From assembly GCF_900091475.1 (NCBI RefSeq), contig NZ_FMIB01000002.1:6324001-6388000 (forward strand): DNA of 64,000 nucleotides. Direction: 5' to 3'. Each line of letters opens with the position of its first letter. Position 1 is the first letter of the stretch. A model generated the notes under the pieces. That model did no database searches. It was not told where the DNA came from and was given only the letters and a program-made list of their open reading frames with translations. Below are positions 36,095 to 44,756 of the stretch, one piece after another. Position numbers and translations under genes: made by a program. The stretch comes from Micromonospora chersina. Lineage in GTDB: Bacteria > Actinomycetota > Actinomycetes > Mycobacteriales > Micromonosporaceae.

Positions 36095-37704
36095 GCAGCG
36101 AGTTGGCCGCTCTCGCCGACGCCGTCGACATCGACGCCGCGGCGCGCGACCTGATCAGCGGCCTGGGTGAGCGGCCGTGGGGTCAGGTCGGCCCCTCGGT
36201 GTACGAGACGGCGCGGCTCGTCTCGCTGGCTCCGTGGCTCGCGGGGCACGCCGAACGCGTCGCGTTCCTGCTGCGCAGCCAGCGTGCGGACGGCGGGTGG
36301 GGCCCGCCGGACGGCTACGCGCTGGTCCCCACCCTGAGCGCGACCGAGGCGCTGCTCGCCGTCGTCCGGGCGGGTGGCTCCGGGGCGGCACCGGCCGCGG
36401 CGGCCGCCGGCGGCCTCCGCGCGCTCACCGGCTGGCTGCCGGCGGCGGATCTGCTGGTGCCGGACACGCCGGGAGTGGACGTCATCGTGCCGTCGCTGGT
36501 CGGGGCGATCAACGACCACCTGGCGGACACGGACGCCACGGCAGCGCCCGCGCTCGCCTCCTGGCGGGGGGTACGGCTCGACCTGCCGGCGGGCCTGACC
36601 GACGAGCGTCTCGTGCGCGTACGGCACGCCCTGGCCGCCGGGCGGGAACTGCCGGCCAAGCTGCTGCACTTCCTCGAGGCGTTGGGCCCGGGCGCCCGCC
36701 GCGCGGCGGGCATCCGCCCGGTCCTCCCCGGCACGGTGGGCGCGTCACCCGCGGCGACGGTCGCCTGGCTCGGTGGTCCACCGGCGGCCGGCGACCCCGC
36801 TGGGGCCCACCTGGAGAACGTGGCGCGTGGCGGACCCGTGCCCTGCCCGCTTCCGATCACCGTCTTCGAGCAGGCGTGGGTGGTGAGCGAACTGACCCGC
36901 GCGGGCGTGCGGTTCGTGGCGCCGGCCGCGATCCTGGAGTCCCTGACCGCCGCGCTCGGCCCGGTCGGCACTCCCACCGGGCCCGGTCTTCCCGCCGACG
37001 CCGACACGACAGCGGTGGCCCTGTACGCGCTCGGGACGCTCGGCCGGCCGGCGGACCCGCGAGGGCTGTGGACGTACGAGACGGCCGACGGCTTCTGTAC
37101 GTGGCCGGGGGAGGACGGCTTCTCGGTCACCACCAACGCGCACGTCCTGGACGCCTTCGGCCACCACGTGCGCAGCACCCGGGCCGCCCCGCGCTACGTG
37201 GCGACGGTGGAGCGGCTCACAGCCGTCCTGCGGGAGCACCAACAACCCGACGGGCAGTGGCGCGACCGGTGGCACGCCTCGCCGTACTACGCCACCGCGA
37301 GCTGCGTGCGGGCCCTGCAAGACCACGGTCGGGGGACGTCGGCGGCCGGGGCGGTGGCGAAGGCCGTCGACTGGGTCCTGGACACCCAGCGACCCGACGG
37401 ATCGTGGGGACGGTGGGACGGCACCGTCGAGGAGACGGCGTACGCGCTGCACACCCTCCTGGCCGCGCACCCGGACCCGCGGATCGACGCGGCGGTCCGG
37501 CGCGGCCACGCGTACCTGCGGAGCGCGGTCGGTCGCCGCCCCGACCCGCCCCTCTGGTACGGCAAGGAGCTCTACCACCCGGCGGCGGTCGTCCGCGCCG
37601 CGGTGATCGCCGCGTTCCGTCTCGCGCGGCACCGGCAGGACCGGGCGACGGCGGAAGGTGGAGCGATCATGCCAATACCCCCGCAACGGGCCGGGAAGCC
37701 GTGA
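36091..37704 (+). CDS. Class II diterpene cyclase (DxDTT type)
   Basis: A 537-residue alpha/alpha-barrel protein of the squalene-hopene-cyclase superfamily, with QW-like repeats such as QRADGGWGPPDGYAL and QRPDGSWGRWDG. The acid motif is D303-A-D305-T-T (DADTTAVALYAL), the DxDTT variant of DxDD used in protonation-initiated cyclisation of geranylgeranyl diphosphate. As I recall, M. tuberculosis Rv3377c has the same variant. The size and neighbours fit a halimadienyl- or copalyl-diphosphate-type synthase. No GGPP synthase lies in the window, so the substrate must come from elsewhere. Confidence 0.9.
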   Translation: MSSELAALADAVDIDAAARDLISGLGERPWGQVGPSVYETARLVSLAPWLAGHAERVAFLLRSQRADGGWGPPDGYALVPTLSATEALLAVVRAGGSGAAPAAAAAGGLRALTGWLPAADLLVPDTPGVDVIVPSLVGAINDHLADTDATAAPALASWRGVRLDLPAGLTDERLVRVRHALAAGRELPAKLLHFLEALGPGARRAAGIRPVLPGTVGASPAATVAWLGGPPAAGDPAGAHLENVARGGPVPCPLPITVFEQAWVVSELTRAGVRFVAPAAILESLTAALGPVGTPTGPGLPADADTTAVALYALGTLGRPADPRGLWTYETADGFCTWPGEDGFSVTTNAHVLDAFGHHVRSTRAAPRYVATVERLTAVLREHQQPDGQWRDRWHASPYYATASCVRALQDHGRGTSAAGAVAKAVDWVLDTQRPDGSWGRWDGTVEETAYALHTLLAAHPDPRIDAAVRRGHAYLRSAVGRRPDPPLWYGKELYHPAAVVRAAVIAAFRLARHRQDRATAEGGAIMPIPPQRAGKP

Positions 37705-37840
37705 TCAGGGCCGCTTGAGGGACGTCTCGGACGCTGCTAGCGTGCCCCGCAGTCGCGTGACCCACACCCGCCATACCCACCGACCACAATTCGCCCGCCG
37801 CGCAAGGCCGATGCCGCCACAGCTGACTGGGGACCGTGTA

Positions 37841-40312
37841 ATGCGTTCTCGCACCAATGTGCGTACCAAGGTCGTCGCGATGCTGGCGTCGCTGACCGCC
37901 CTGTGGGCGTTCGCGGCGTGGGTGACCCTCCGCGACGGTCTGAACCTCCTGTGGGCCAACACGCTGAACAGCACGGTCTACGAGCCGAGCGCCCCGCTGC
38001 TGACGGCGCTGCAGCAGGAGCGCCGACTGACCCTGGCCTACCTGGGCGGGCCGGGGGACAGTGCCGAGGTACGGACGGCGCTCGACACGCAACGCCGGGA
38101 GACCGAGCAGCTCGCGGCGACGTTCAAGGAGTCCTCGCAGAGCTGGCAGGCCGGGTTCGCCGGCAGCGACAAGTTGAGCCAACGACTCGACACGACCTAC
38201 GCCACGTTGGACGGTCTCCGCGCCACCCGGGAATCGGTGGACGCTCGTACGACCGACCGGACCAGCGCCGGGCGCGAGTTCGGCAACGCGATCGACGCCA
38301 TCTTCGACATCTACGCCGCCACGGCGAGTCTCGACGACAAGGAACTCGCCGGCTACGCGGCGGCGCTCATCCAGCTCAACCGGATGTCCGAGCTGATCTC
38401 CCAGGAGGACGCCCTGATGAGCGGCGTCCTCGCCAGCGGTCGCATCACCGAAGCCGAGCGGGCGGAGTTCACACGGCTGGTCGGCGCCCAGCGGTTCGCC
38501 GGGACGGACGCCTCGGGAAAGCTGTCGTCCGACGACCGTGGCCGCTACGACCGGCTGCTCGCCGGCGACGCCTTCACCCGCCTCCGGGCCGTCGAGGACC
38601 AGGTGGTCGCCCGCGCCGACGGTTCCACAAGGGTTCCGGTGGCCGCGGGGCAGTGGCGCGGCGCGGTGGACGGCGCCCGGTCGGAACTGCGGGACGTGGT
38701 CGACGCCGGTGGCGACGGGATCGTCAGCGGTGCCACCAGGGTGGCCGTCCTGGTCATCATCCGGCTGCTCCTGGCGGCGGGCCTGGGCACCGTGGCGGTT
38801 GTCGCGTCGATCGTCCTGGCGGTCACCACCGCCCGCGCGTTGGTGCGTGAGCTGGAGCGGCTGCGGAAGGCGGCCCACGAGCTCGCCGACGAGCGACTGC
38901 CCGGCGTGGTGCGGCGTCTCGGCCGTGGCGAGACCGTCGACGTCGCGACCGAGGCGCCACCGCTGGCCTTCGGCAGCGACGAGATCGGACAGGTCGGTGA
39001 CGCCTTCAACCGCGTCCAGGAGACCGCCATCCGCACTGCCGTCGAGCAGGCCGAGCTGCGGCGCAACGTCCGCGAGGTCTTCCTCAGCCTGGCCCGGCGC
39101 ACCCAGGCGCTGGTGCACCGCCAGCTCACCCTGCTCGACGCCATGGAACGCCGGGAGCACGACGCCGAGGAGCTGGAGGACCTGTTCCGCGTCGACCACC
39201 TGGCCACCCGGATGCGGCGCAACGCGGAGAACCTGATCGTCCTGTCCGGCTCGACGCCGGGCCGGGCCTGGCGGCGCAACGTGCCGATGGTCGACGTGGT
39301 GCGCGGCGCGGTCGCGGAGGTCGAGGACTACACCCGGGTGACCGTGCGGCCGCTCGGCCCGGTCTCGCTGACCGGCCGGGCCGTCGGCGACGTCATCCAC
39401 CTGCTGGCCGAGCTGATCGAGAACGGCCTCTCCTTCTCGCCGCCGCACACCACTGTCGAGGTCCGCGGCCAGATGGTGGCCAACGGCTTCGCCATCGAGA
39501 TCGAGGACCGCGGTCTCGGCATGGGCGCCGAGGAGTTGGCCGCCGCGAACCGGCGCATCGTGGACCGGTCCGAGCTGAACCTGGCCAACGCCGCCCGGCT
39601 CGGCCTCTTCGTGGTCAGCCGGCTCACCGAGCGGCACGGCGTGAAGGTCCAGCTCAAGGAATCGGCGTACGGCGGGACGACGGCGGTGGTGCTGATCCCG
39701 CTGGAACTGGTCACCCAGGACGGGCCGGACCCGAGCACCTCCGGCGGCTTCCCGGTCGGCACCGGGCAGCCCGCCCCGGCCACGCCCGCCCCCTCCCCAT
39801 CGGAGGGCGCGGCGGTCCAGCCCGCCGGTGACCGGTCGGCCGCCCCGGTGGCGCTGGCCGAAGGCACCGGCGCGGTGGAGGCCGTCGAGGACGGCGCGGA
39901 CGAGCCCGCCCCGGCGCCGGAGGGCGAACCGGCCGAGCCCCGGCGCACCCCGTCGGGGCTGCCCGCGCGTACCCGGAAGAGGCAGCCGGCGCCGGGGGAG
40001 GCCGCCGTGGGGCTGACGGTCGACGCCGCGCCCGCCGACGCGCGGCCGGCCGACGACGCGGCGCCGGCGCGGACCGACGGCGGTCTGCCGGTCCGGGTCC
40101 GTCAGGCGAGCCTGGCACCGGAACTGCGGCACGACACGTCCACTCCGGACGACGACGGGGAGGACGACGCGGTGCGCCCGCCGGAGCAGGTGCGCCGCAT
40201 GATGAGCTCCTACCAGAGCGGCACCCGACGCGGCCGGACCGACGCGGCCCGGCTGCTCGGCGGGGCGCACGAGGCCGGCACGCCGGACACCGGCGACGGT
40301 CAGGCGACCTAG
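37841..40312 (+). CDS. cvnA: Conservon sensor histidine-kinase-like protein (CvnA)
   Basis: An 823-residue membrane sensor. A first membrane helix (about residues 10-31) and a second (about 303-327) flank a nitrate-sensor-like extracytoplasmic helical domain. HAMP-like and helical segments follow, then a HATPase_c domain with the N-box ELIENGLSFSPPHT and the G-box DRGLGMG. The last ~190 residues are a Pro/Ala/Glu-rich disordered tail. CvnA proteins act with CvnB-D at the membrane. The ATG at 37841 has GGGGA upstream; MPPQLTGDRV ten codons earlier is an alternative start. Confidence 0.92.
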   Translation: MRSRTNVRTKVVAMLASLTALWAFAAWVTLRDGLNLLWANTLNSTVYEPSAPLLTALQQERRLTLAYLGGPGDSAEVRTALDTQRRETEQLAATFKESSQSWQAGFAGSDKLSQRLDTTYATLDGLRATRESVDARTTDRTSAGREFGNAIDAIFDIYAATASLDDKELAGYAAALIQLNRMSELISQEDALMSGVLASGRITEAERAEFTRLVGAQRFAGTDASGKLSSDDRGRYDRLLAGDAFTRLRAVEDQVVARADGSTRVPVAAGQWRGAVDGARSELRDVVDAGGDGIVSGATRVAVLVIIRLLLAAGLGTVAVVASIVLAVTTARALVRELERLRKAAHELADERLPGVVRRLGRGETVDVATEAPPLAFGSDEIGQVGDAFNRVQETAIRTAVEQAELRRNVREVFLSLARRTQALVHRQLTLLDAMERREHDAEELEDLFRVDHLATRMRRNAENLIVLSGSTPGRAWRRNVPMVDVVRGAVAEVEDYTRVTVRPLGPVSLTGRAVGDVIHLLAELIENGLSFSPPHTTVEVRGQMVANGFAIEIEDRGLGMGAEELAAANRRIVDRSELNLANAARLGLFVVSRLTERHGVKVQLKESAYGGTTAVVLIPLELVTQDGPDPSTSGGFPVGTGQPAPATPAPSPSEGAAVQPAGDRSAAPVALAEGTGAVEAVEDGADEPAPAPEGEPAEPRRTPSGLPARTRKRQPAPGEAAVGLTVDAAPADARPADDAAPARTDGGLPVRVRQASLAPELRHDTSTPDDDGEDDAVRPPEQVRRMMSSYQSGTRRGRTDAARLLGGAHEAGTPDTGDGQAT

Positions 40313-40375
40313 GGACCGCCGATCCGCGGTCCCGGACGAGCACGGCACACCAGCCGGGGGAGAAGAGGACGACGA

Positions 40376-40801
40376 GTGGCGCAGAAGACGGCTTCGAGCG
40401 CGGACCTGACGTGGTTGCTGGACGACCTGGTCGGCCGGGTCAAGCAGGCGGAACACGCCGTGGCGCTCTCCACCGACGGACTGCTGATGGCCTCGTCGCG
40501 CGGGTTGAGCCGGGACGACGGCGAGCACCTGGCGGCGATGGCGGCGGGCATCCAGAGCCTGGCGCGGGGCGCCGGTAAGCGGTTCGGCGGTGGTCAGGTG
40601 CAGCAGACCATCATCGAGATGCAGTCGTCGTTCCTGTTCGTGACCGCGGCCGGCCGCAACGCCTGCCTGGCCGTGCTGGCGTCCGAGGACGCCGACGTCG
40701 GCCTGATCGCCTACGAGATGGCCATGCTGGTCACCCGGGTCGGCCGGTTCGTCGCCTCACCGACACGGGAACAGCCCCTCGGCGAGAATCCGGCGCGATG
40801 A
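40376..40801 (+). CDS. cvnB: Roadblock/LC7 domain protein (CvnB)
   Basis: A 141-residue protein with the roadblock/LC7 fold (LTWLLDDLVGRVKQAEHAVA, then LMASSRG and FLFVTAAGRNACLAVLA). In conservons it is the probable activator of the CvnD GTPase. The GTG at 40376 follows GGGGGAGAAGAGG. Its stop overlaps the next gene by four bases. Confidence 0.94.
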   Translation: MAQKTASSADLTWLLDDLVGRVKQAEHAVALSTDGLLMASSRGLSRDDGEHLAAMAAGIQSLARGAGKRFGGGQVQQTIIEMQSSFLFVTAAGRNACLAVLASEDADVGLIAYEMAMLVTRVGRFVASPTREQPLGENPAR

Positions 40802-41187
40802 GTGGCCCGGGGGAGTCCGCGGAGCACGAGTGGGTGGACGACCACGCCGGTCCGGTGGTGCGCCCCTACGCGGTGACCGGCGGCCGGGCCCGCCCGGTGA
40901 CCGGCACGTTCGACCTGATCTCCCTGGTCACGGCGACCCGGGCCGAGGTGGGGTCGGAGTCCGGGCTCGGCCCGGAGCACGTGGCGATCGTCGGCCTCTG
41001 CCAGCGGATCCAGTCCGTGGCCGAGATCGCCGCCCATCTCGACCTGCCGGTGGGCACCGTACGGGTCCTCCTGGGTGACCTGGCGGCCCGCAGCCTGGTG
41101 CAGGTCCGTGAGCCGCGCGCTACCCCCGCCGGCCTTCCCGACGACAGTGTTTTCGAGGCGGTTATCAATGGACTACGGGCGCTCTGA
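40798..41187 (+). CDS. cvnC: DUF742 protein (CvnC)
   Basis: A 129-residue DUF742 protein with the family opening VVRPYAVTGGRARP and a winged-helix-like half (SVAEIAAHLDLPVGTVRVLLGDL). It is the third conservon component and overlaps both neighbours, the next by 20 bases. Confidence 0.94.
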   Translation: MSGPGESAEHEWVDDHAGPVVRPYAVTGGRARPVTGTFDLISLVTATRAEVGSESGLGPEHVAIVGLCQRIQSVAEIAAHLDLPVGTVRVLLGDLAARSLVQVREPRATPAGLPDDSVFEAVINGLRAL

Positions 41188-41776
41188 GCGGCCGGCGGGA
41201 GCGGCGCCGCTGCCCACCGCGATCAAGATCCTGATCGCCGGCGGTTTCGGCGTCGGCAAGACCACCCTGGTCGGCGCGGTCAGCGAGACCAAACCGCTGC
41301 GGACGGAGGAGGTGCTGACCGAGACCGGGATCGGCATCGACGACCTGTCCGGGGTGGAGGAGAAGACGACCACCACCGTGGCCATGGACTTCGGCCGGAT
41401 CACCCTCAGCGACGACCTCGTGCTCTACCTGTTCGGCACCCCCGGGCAGGACCGGTTCTGGTTCGTCTGGGACGAGTTGGCGCTGGGCGCGATCGGGGCG
41501 GTGGTGCTGGCCGACACGCGGCGGCTGGCCGACTGCTTCCCCTCGATCGACTACTTCGAGGGGCGGGGCACGCCCTTCGTGGTGGCGGTGAACTGCTTCG
41601 AGGGCGCCAAGCAGTACCGGCTGGACGAGGTGCAGGGAGCGCTCGACCTGGACCCGGAGGTGCCGGTGGTGCTCTGTGACGCGCGGAAGCGGGAGTCGGT
41701 CAAGGAAGTGCTGATCACGCTGCTGGAGTACGCCATGAAGCTGCGCGAGGAGCGCCGGCGCGCCGTCACCGACTGA
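41168..41776 (+). CDS. cvnD: Conservon small GTPase (CvnD)
   Basis: A 202-residue Ras-like ATP/GTP-binding protein. The P-loop is GGFGVGKTT (about residues 25-33), the Switch II region is LYLFGTPGQDRFWF, and the base-specificity segment appears as VVAVNCFEGA where a canonical NKxD is modified. It completes a cvnABCD operon of the type found in multiple copies in Streptomyces, where they influence differentiation and secondary metabolism. A strong hairpin follows. Confidence 0.94.
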   Translation: MDYGRSERPAGAAPLPTAIKILIAGGFGVGKTTLVGAVSETKPLRTEEVLTETGIGIDDLSGVEEKTTTTVAMDFGRITLSDDLVLYLFGTPGQDRFWFVWDELALGAIGAVVLADTRRLADCFPSIDYFEGRGTPFVVAVNCFEGAKQYRLDEVQGALDLDPEVPVVLCDARKRESVKEVLITLLEYAMKLREERRRAVTD

Positions 41777-41791
41777 CGTCACAGGAGTGCG

Positions 41792-41832
41792 GCGGGAGCT
41801 GTCTGATTCGCTTGCGGATCGACAGCTCCCGC
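41792..41832 (+). terminator. Terminator after the conservon
   Basis: A 12-bp perfect stem (GCGGGAGCTGTC and GACAGCTCCCGC) extended inward, past a one-base bulge, by six more pairs with a 4-base loop. It lies 16 bases after the cvnD stop. Confidence 0.8.
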
Positions 41833-41891
41833 AGTCGTTCCGGGCGACTGCCCGACGCCTGACTGATGTCGATCACATCCTGAAGGAAGGC

Positions 41892-41954
41892 ATGAACCCC
41901 TCCACTTTCAAGGTATACCGCAAGGGGGGTCTTGCGGCAAGACCCGGTTCGTGA
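41892..41954 (+). CDS. Possible 20-codon ORF spanning the rifamycin-associated element
   Basis: ATG AAC CCC TCC ACT to TGA at 41952-41954 encodes a 20-residue peptide (MNPSTFKVYRKGGL and six more residues), preceded by AAGGAAGG at short spacing. The 19-bp element lies inside it in codons 12-18. It may be a translated leader for helR or accidental. Confidence 0.3.
   Translation: MNPSTFKVYRKGGLAARPGS
41927..41945. promoter_or_regulatory. Rifamycin-associated element (RAE) upstream of helR
   Basis: GGGTCTTGCGGCAAGACCC is a perfect 9-1-9 inverted repeat. It matches the published rifamycin-associated element consensus (GGGGCTTGCGGCAAGGCCC) apart from one compensated base pair. RAEs sit upstream of rifamycin-inactivating and resistance genes, including helR, and are required for rifamycin induction. 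Here it is 61 bases before the helR start. A -10-like CAGAAT at 41957-41962 lies 19 bases after a TTGCGG inside the element. Confidence 0.85.
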
Positions 41955-42006
41955 CGCAGAATCGCTGGCCGAGGCCAGTGCCCGCGCACATCGGGGGAGT
42001 CGCGAC

Positions 42007-44187
42007 GTGCGACTTCAGATCGGATTTGATGAATTGAATTCTCAGACCACCAGCGCGTTCGACCTTCCCGACCACCTGTCCGCCAAGGCCGACCCGACCC
42101 TGATCGCCGGCGACGAGCAGCACTTCGCGGCCATCGCGGAAACCCTGGAGCAGTTGCGCGCCGACCTGTCCGACCGCCTCGACGCCGAGCGCCGGGCGCC
42201 GGGCGGCATCGGCCGCCGGGCGTCGGACCGGGACATGGAGATCCGCCGACTGACCGGTCGCCTGCGCGCCCTGCGCCGCTTCGGCGTGGACCTGTGCCTC
42301 GGGCGCATGGTCGGTGCCGACAACCCCGAGCCCGTGTACGTCGGCCGGCACGGCCTCACCGACAGCGAGGGTCGCCGGCTGCTGGTCGACTGGCGTTCCC
42401 CCGCGGCCGAGCCGTTCTTCGGCGCGACCCACGCCAATCCCATGGGTCTGGCCAGCCGACGCCGGTACCGCTGGACCCGCGGCCGCGTCATCGACTACTG
42501 GGACGAGGTGTTCACCCCGGACGGCCTGGAGGGGCACGCCGCGCTCGACGACCAGTCCGCCTTCATCGCCAGCCTGGGCGGCAGCCGGTCGCACCGGATG
42601 CGGGACGTGCTCGGCACCATCCAGGCCGACCAGGACGCCATCATCCGGGCCGGCTCCCGTGGCGCTCTCGTGGTCGACGGCGGCCCGGGCACCGGCAAGA
42701 CCGTCGTCGCCCTGCACCGCACCGCGTACCTGCTCTACTCCGACCCGCGCCTCGGTCACCGCCAGGGCGGTGTGCTGTTCGTCGGCCCGCACCAGCCCTA
42801 CCTGGCCTACGTCGCCGACGTCCTGCCCAGCCTCGGCGAGGAGGAGGTGCAGACCTGCACCCTGCGGGATCTCGTCCCCGAGGGCGCCGCGGCGGGCGTC
42901 GAGACGGACCCGGAGGTGGCGCGCCTGAAGTCGTCCGCGGACCTGGTGGGGGCCATCGAGGCGGCCGTCCGGTTCTACGAGGAGCCGCCGGCCGAGGGGA
43001 TGACCGTCACGGCCGGCGACACCGACATCCGGCTGAGCGCCGACGACTGGGCCGAGGCGTTCGCGGCACCCGGACCCGGCACCCCGCACAACGAGGCGCG
43101 CGACGAGATCTGGGCGGAACTGGTCACGATCCTGCTGGAGCGGTACGACGGCGACGAGCCCGAGGACCTGGTCCGCCGGTCGCTGGAGCAGAACCGGGAA
43201 CTGCGGACGACCCTGCACCGCGCCTGGCCGCTGCTCGAAGCGACCGACGTGGTCGCGGACCTGTGGTCGGTCCCCGCGTACCTGCGCCGGTGCGCTCCCT
43301 GGCTCGGCCCCGACGAGATCCGGACGCTCCAGCGCGACGACCCGCGGGCCTGGACCGTGGCCGACCTGCCGCTGCTGGACGCGGCACGGCAGCGGCTCGG
43401 CGACCCGGAGACGTCACGGCGCAACCGCCGGCACGACGCCATCGTCGCCGCCGAACGGGCGCGGATGGCCACGGTCGTCGACGACCTCATCGCGGCCGAC
43501 GTCTACGACGACGGTGAGGGCCTGCTGACCATGCTGCGCCAGCAGGACCTGCGGGACGTCCTGGTCGACGAGGCCGCACTGCCCAGCGCCGACCCGGACC
43601 AGCTCGCGGGCCCGTTCGCGCACATCGTCGTGGACGAGGCCCAGGAACTGACCGACGCGGAGTGGCAGATGCTGCTGCTCCGCTGCCCGTCCCGGAGCTT
43701 CACCATCGTCGGTGACCGCGCCCAGGCCCGGCACGGCTTCACGGAGTCGTGGCGGGAACGGCTGGAGCGGATCGGGCTCGACCGGATCGACCTGGCCTCC
43801 CTGACCGTCAACTACCGGACGCCGAAGGAGGTCATGGCGGAAGCCGAGCCGGTCATCCGGGCCGTGCTCCCGGACGCCAACGTGCCGACGTCCATCCGCG
43901 GCGGCGGCGTCCCCGTCGTACACGGGTCGGCCTCCGAACTGGGTTCGATCCTCGACACCTGGCTCGCCGCGCACGCCGAGGGGACGGCCTGTGTCATCGG
44001 TGACAGCACGTTCCCGGCGACGTCCCGGGTCCGGTCGCTGACCCCGGAACTGGCCAAGGGTCTCGAATTCGACCTGGTCGTCCTCGTCGACCCGGAGGCG
44101 TTCGGCACCGGCATCGAGGGCGCGGTCGACCGCTACGTCGCCATGACCCGCGCGACCCGGCAGCTCGTCATCCTCACGAGCGCCTGA
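42007..44187 (+). CDS. helR: RNA polymerase recycling motor ATPase HelR
   Basis: A 726-residue UvrD/Rep-like ATPase of the HelD/HelR family. The N-terminal coiled coil (about residues 30-90), Walker A GGPGTGKT near residue 225, Walker B VDEAQELT near residue 543 and the late helicase motif YVAMTRATRQLVIL are all present. The sequence is very close to Streptomyces HelR, which displaces rifamycin from RNA polymerase and gives resistance. The GTG at 42007 follows GGGGGAG at 7 bases; a TTG 27 bases downstream is an alternative. The RAE upstream supports rifamycin induction. Confidence 0.95.
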   Translation: MRLQIGFDELNSQTTSAFDLPDHLSAKADPTLIAGDEQHFAAIAETLEQLRADLSDRLDAERRAPGGIGRRASDRDMEIRRLTGRLRALRRFGVDLCLGRMVGADNPEPVYVGRHGLTDSEGRRLLVDWRSPAAEPFFGATHANPMGLASRRRYRWTRGRVIDYWDEVFTPDGLEGHAALDDQSAFIASLGGSRSHRMRDVLGTIQADQDAIIRAGSRGALVVDGGPGTGKTVVALHRTAYLLYSDPRLGHRQGGVLFVGPHQPYLAYVADVLPSLGEEEVQTCTLRDLVPEGAAAGVETDPEVARLKSSADLVGAIEAAVRFYEEPPAEGMTVTAGDTDIRLSADDWAEAFAAPGPGTPHNEARDEIWAELVTILLERYDGDEPEDLVRRSLEQNRELRTTLHRAWPLLEATDVVADLWSVPAYLRRCAPWLGPDEIRTLQRDDPRAWTVADLPLLDAARQRLGDPETSRRNRRHDAIVAAERARMATVVDDLIAADVYDDGEGLLTMLRQQDLRDVLVDEAALPSADPDQLAGPFAHIVVDEAQELTDAEWQMLLLRCPSRSFTIVGDRAQARHGFTESWRERLERIGLDRIDLASLTVNYRTPKEVMAEAEPVIRAVLPDANVPTSIRGGGVPVVHGSASELGSILDTWLAAHAEGTACVIGDSTFPATSRVRSLTPELAKGLEFDLVVLVDPEAFGTGIEGAVDRYVAMTRATRQLVILTSA

Positions 44188-44218
44188 CGGCGCGGCCGTC
44201 CGATCGGGAGAGACGCGG

Positions 44219-44244
44219 GGCCCCCGGGCATCCTGCCGGGGGCC
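44219..44244 (+). terminator. Terminator after helR
   Basis: A 9-bp stem (GGCCCCCGG and CCGGGGGCC) with an 8-base loop, about 30 bases after the helR stop, in the 129-bp gap before the next gene. Confidence 0.7.
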
Positions 44245-44316
44245 TCCGGGATCTGGGTCAACCGCCCGCGCCGCCGACCGGCCCCGGCGGCGACCCCACA
44301 CTGCCATGATGAGGCG

Positions 44317-44721
44317 ATGTCCACGGAATCGCGGCACCTGAGCGTGCACATCGACCGGCCGGTCGCCGAGGTCTACGCATTCGTCTCCGACCCCCGCAAC
44401 CTGCCCCGCTGGGCGCCCGGCCTCGGCAGCTCGGTGGTGCGCGAGGACGGCGAGTGGTTCGTCGAGACACCCGAGGGCCGGGCGCGCGTCACCTTCGCCC
44501 CGCGCAACGAGTACGGCGTGCTCGACCACGAGGTGGTGACGCCGTCCGGCCAGACGGTGTACGTGCCGCTGCGGGTCATCGCGGACGGCGACGGCTGCGA
44601 GGTGGTCTTCACGGTGCGCCGCGCGCCGGGGATGACCGACGCCGAGTTCGACCGGGACGCCGGGCTCGTGAGTGCGGACCTCGCCCTCCTCAGAAAGGTG
44701 CTGGAAACCTCGTCCACCTGA
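44317..44721 (+). CDS. SRPBCC (polyketide cyclase/START-like) family protein
   Basis: A 134-residue protein with the START-like opening HLSVHIDRPVAEVYAFVSDP and the typical NLPRWAPGL segment, followed by alternating strands and a C-terminal helix. Members bind hydrophobic ligands. It has no evident operon partner and lies convergent with a small membrane protein. Confidence 0.85.
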   Translation: MSTESRHLSVHIDRPVAEVYAFVSDPRNLPRWAPGLGSSVVREDGEWFVETPEGRARVTFAPRNEYGVLDHEVVTPSGQTVYVPLRVIADGDGCEVVFTVRRAPGMTDAEFDRDAGLVSADLALLRKVLETSST

Positions 44722-44756
44722 GGGGGCCGCTGGTCCGGACGCGCCAGCACCCGTCG

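Noticed and set aside
36091..37704. Squalene-hopene cyclase
   Set aside because: The superfamily is the same, but the length is shorter, the acid motif is DADTT and the coupled partners (class I synthase and P450) fit a diterpene cyclase better.
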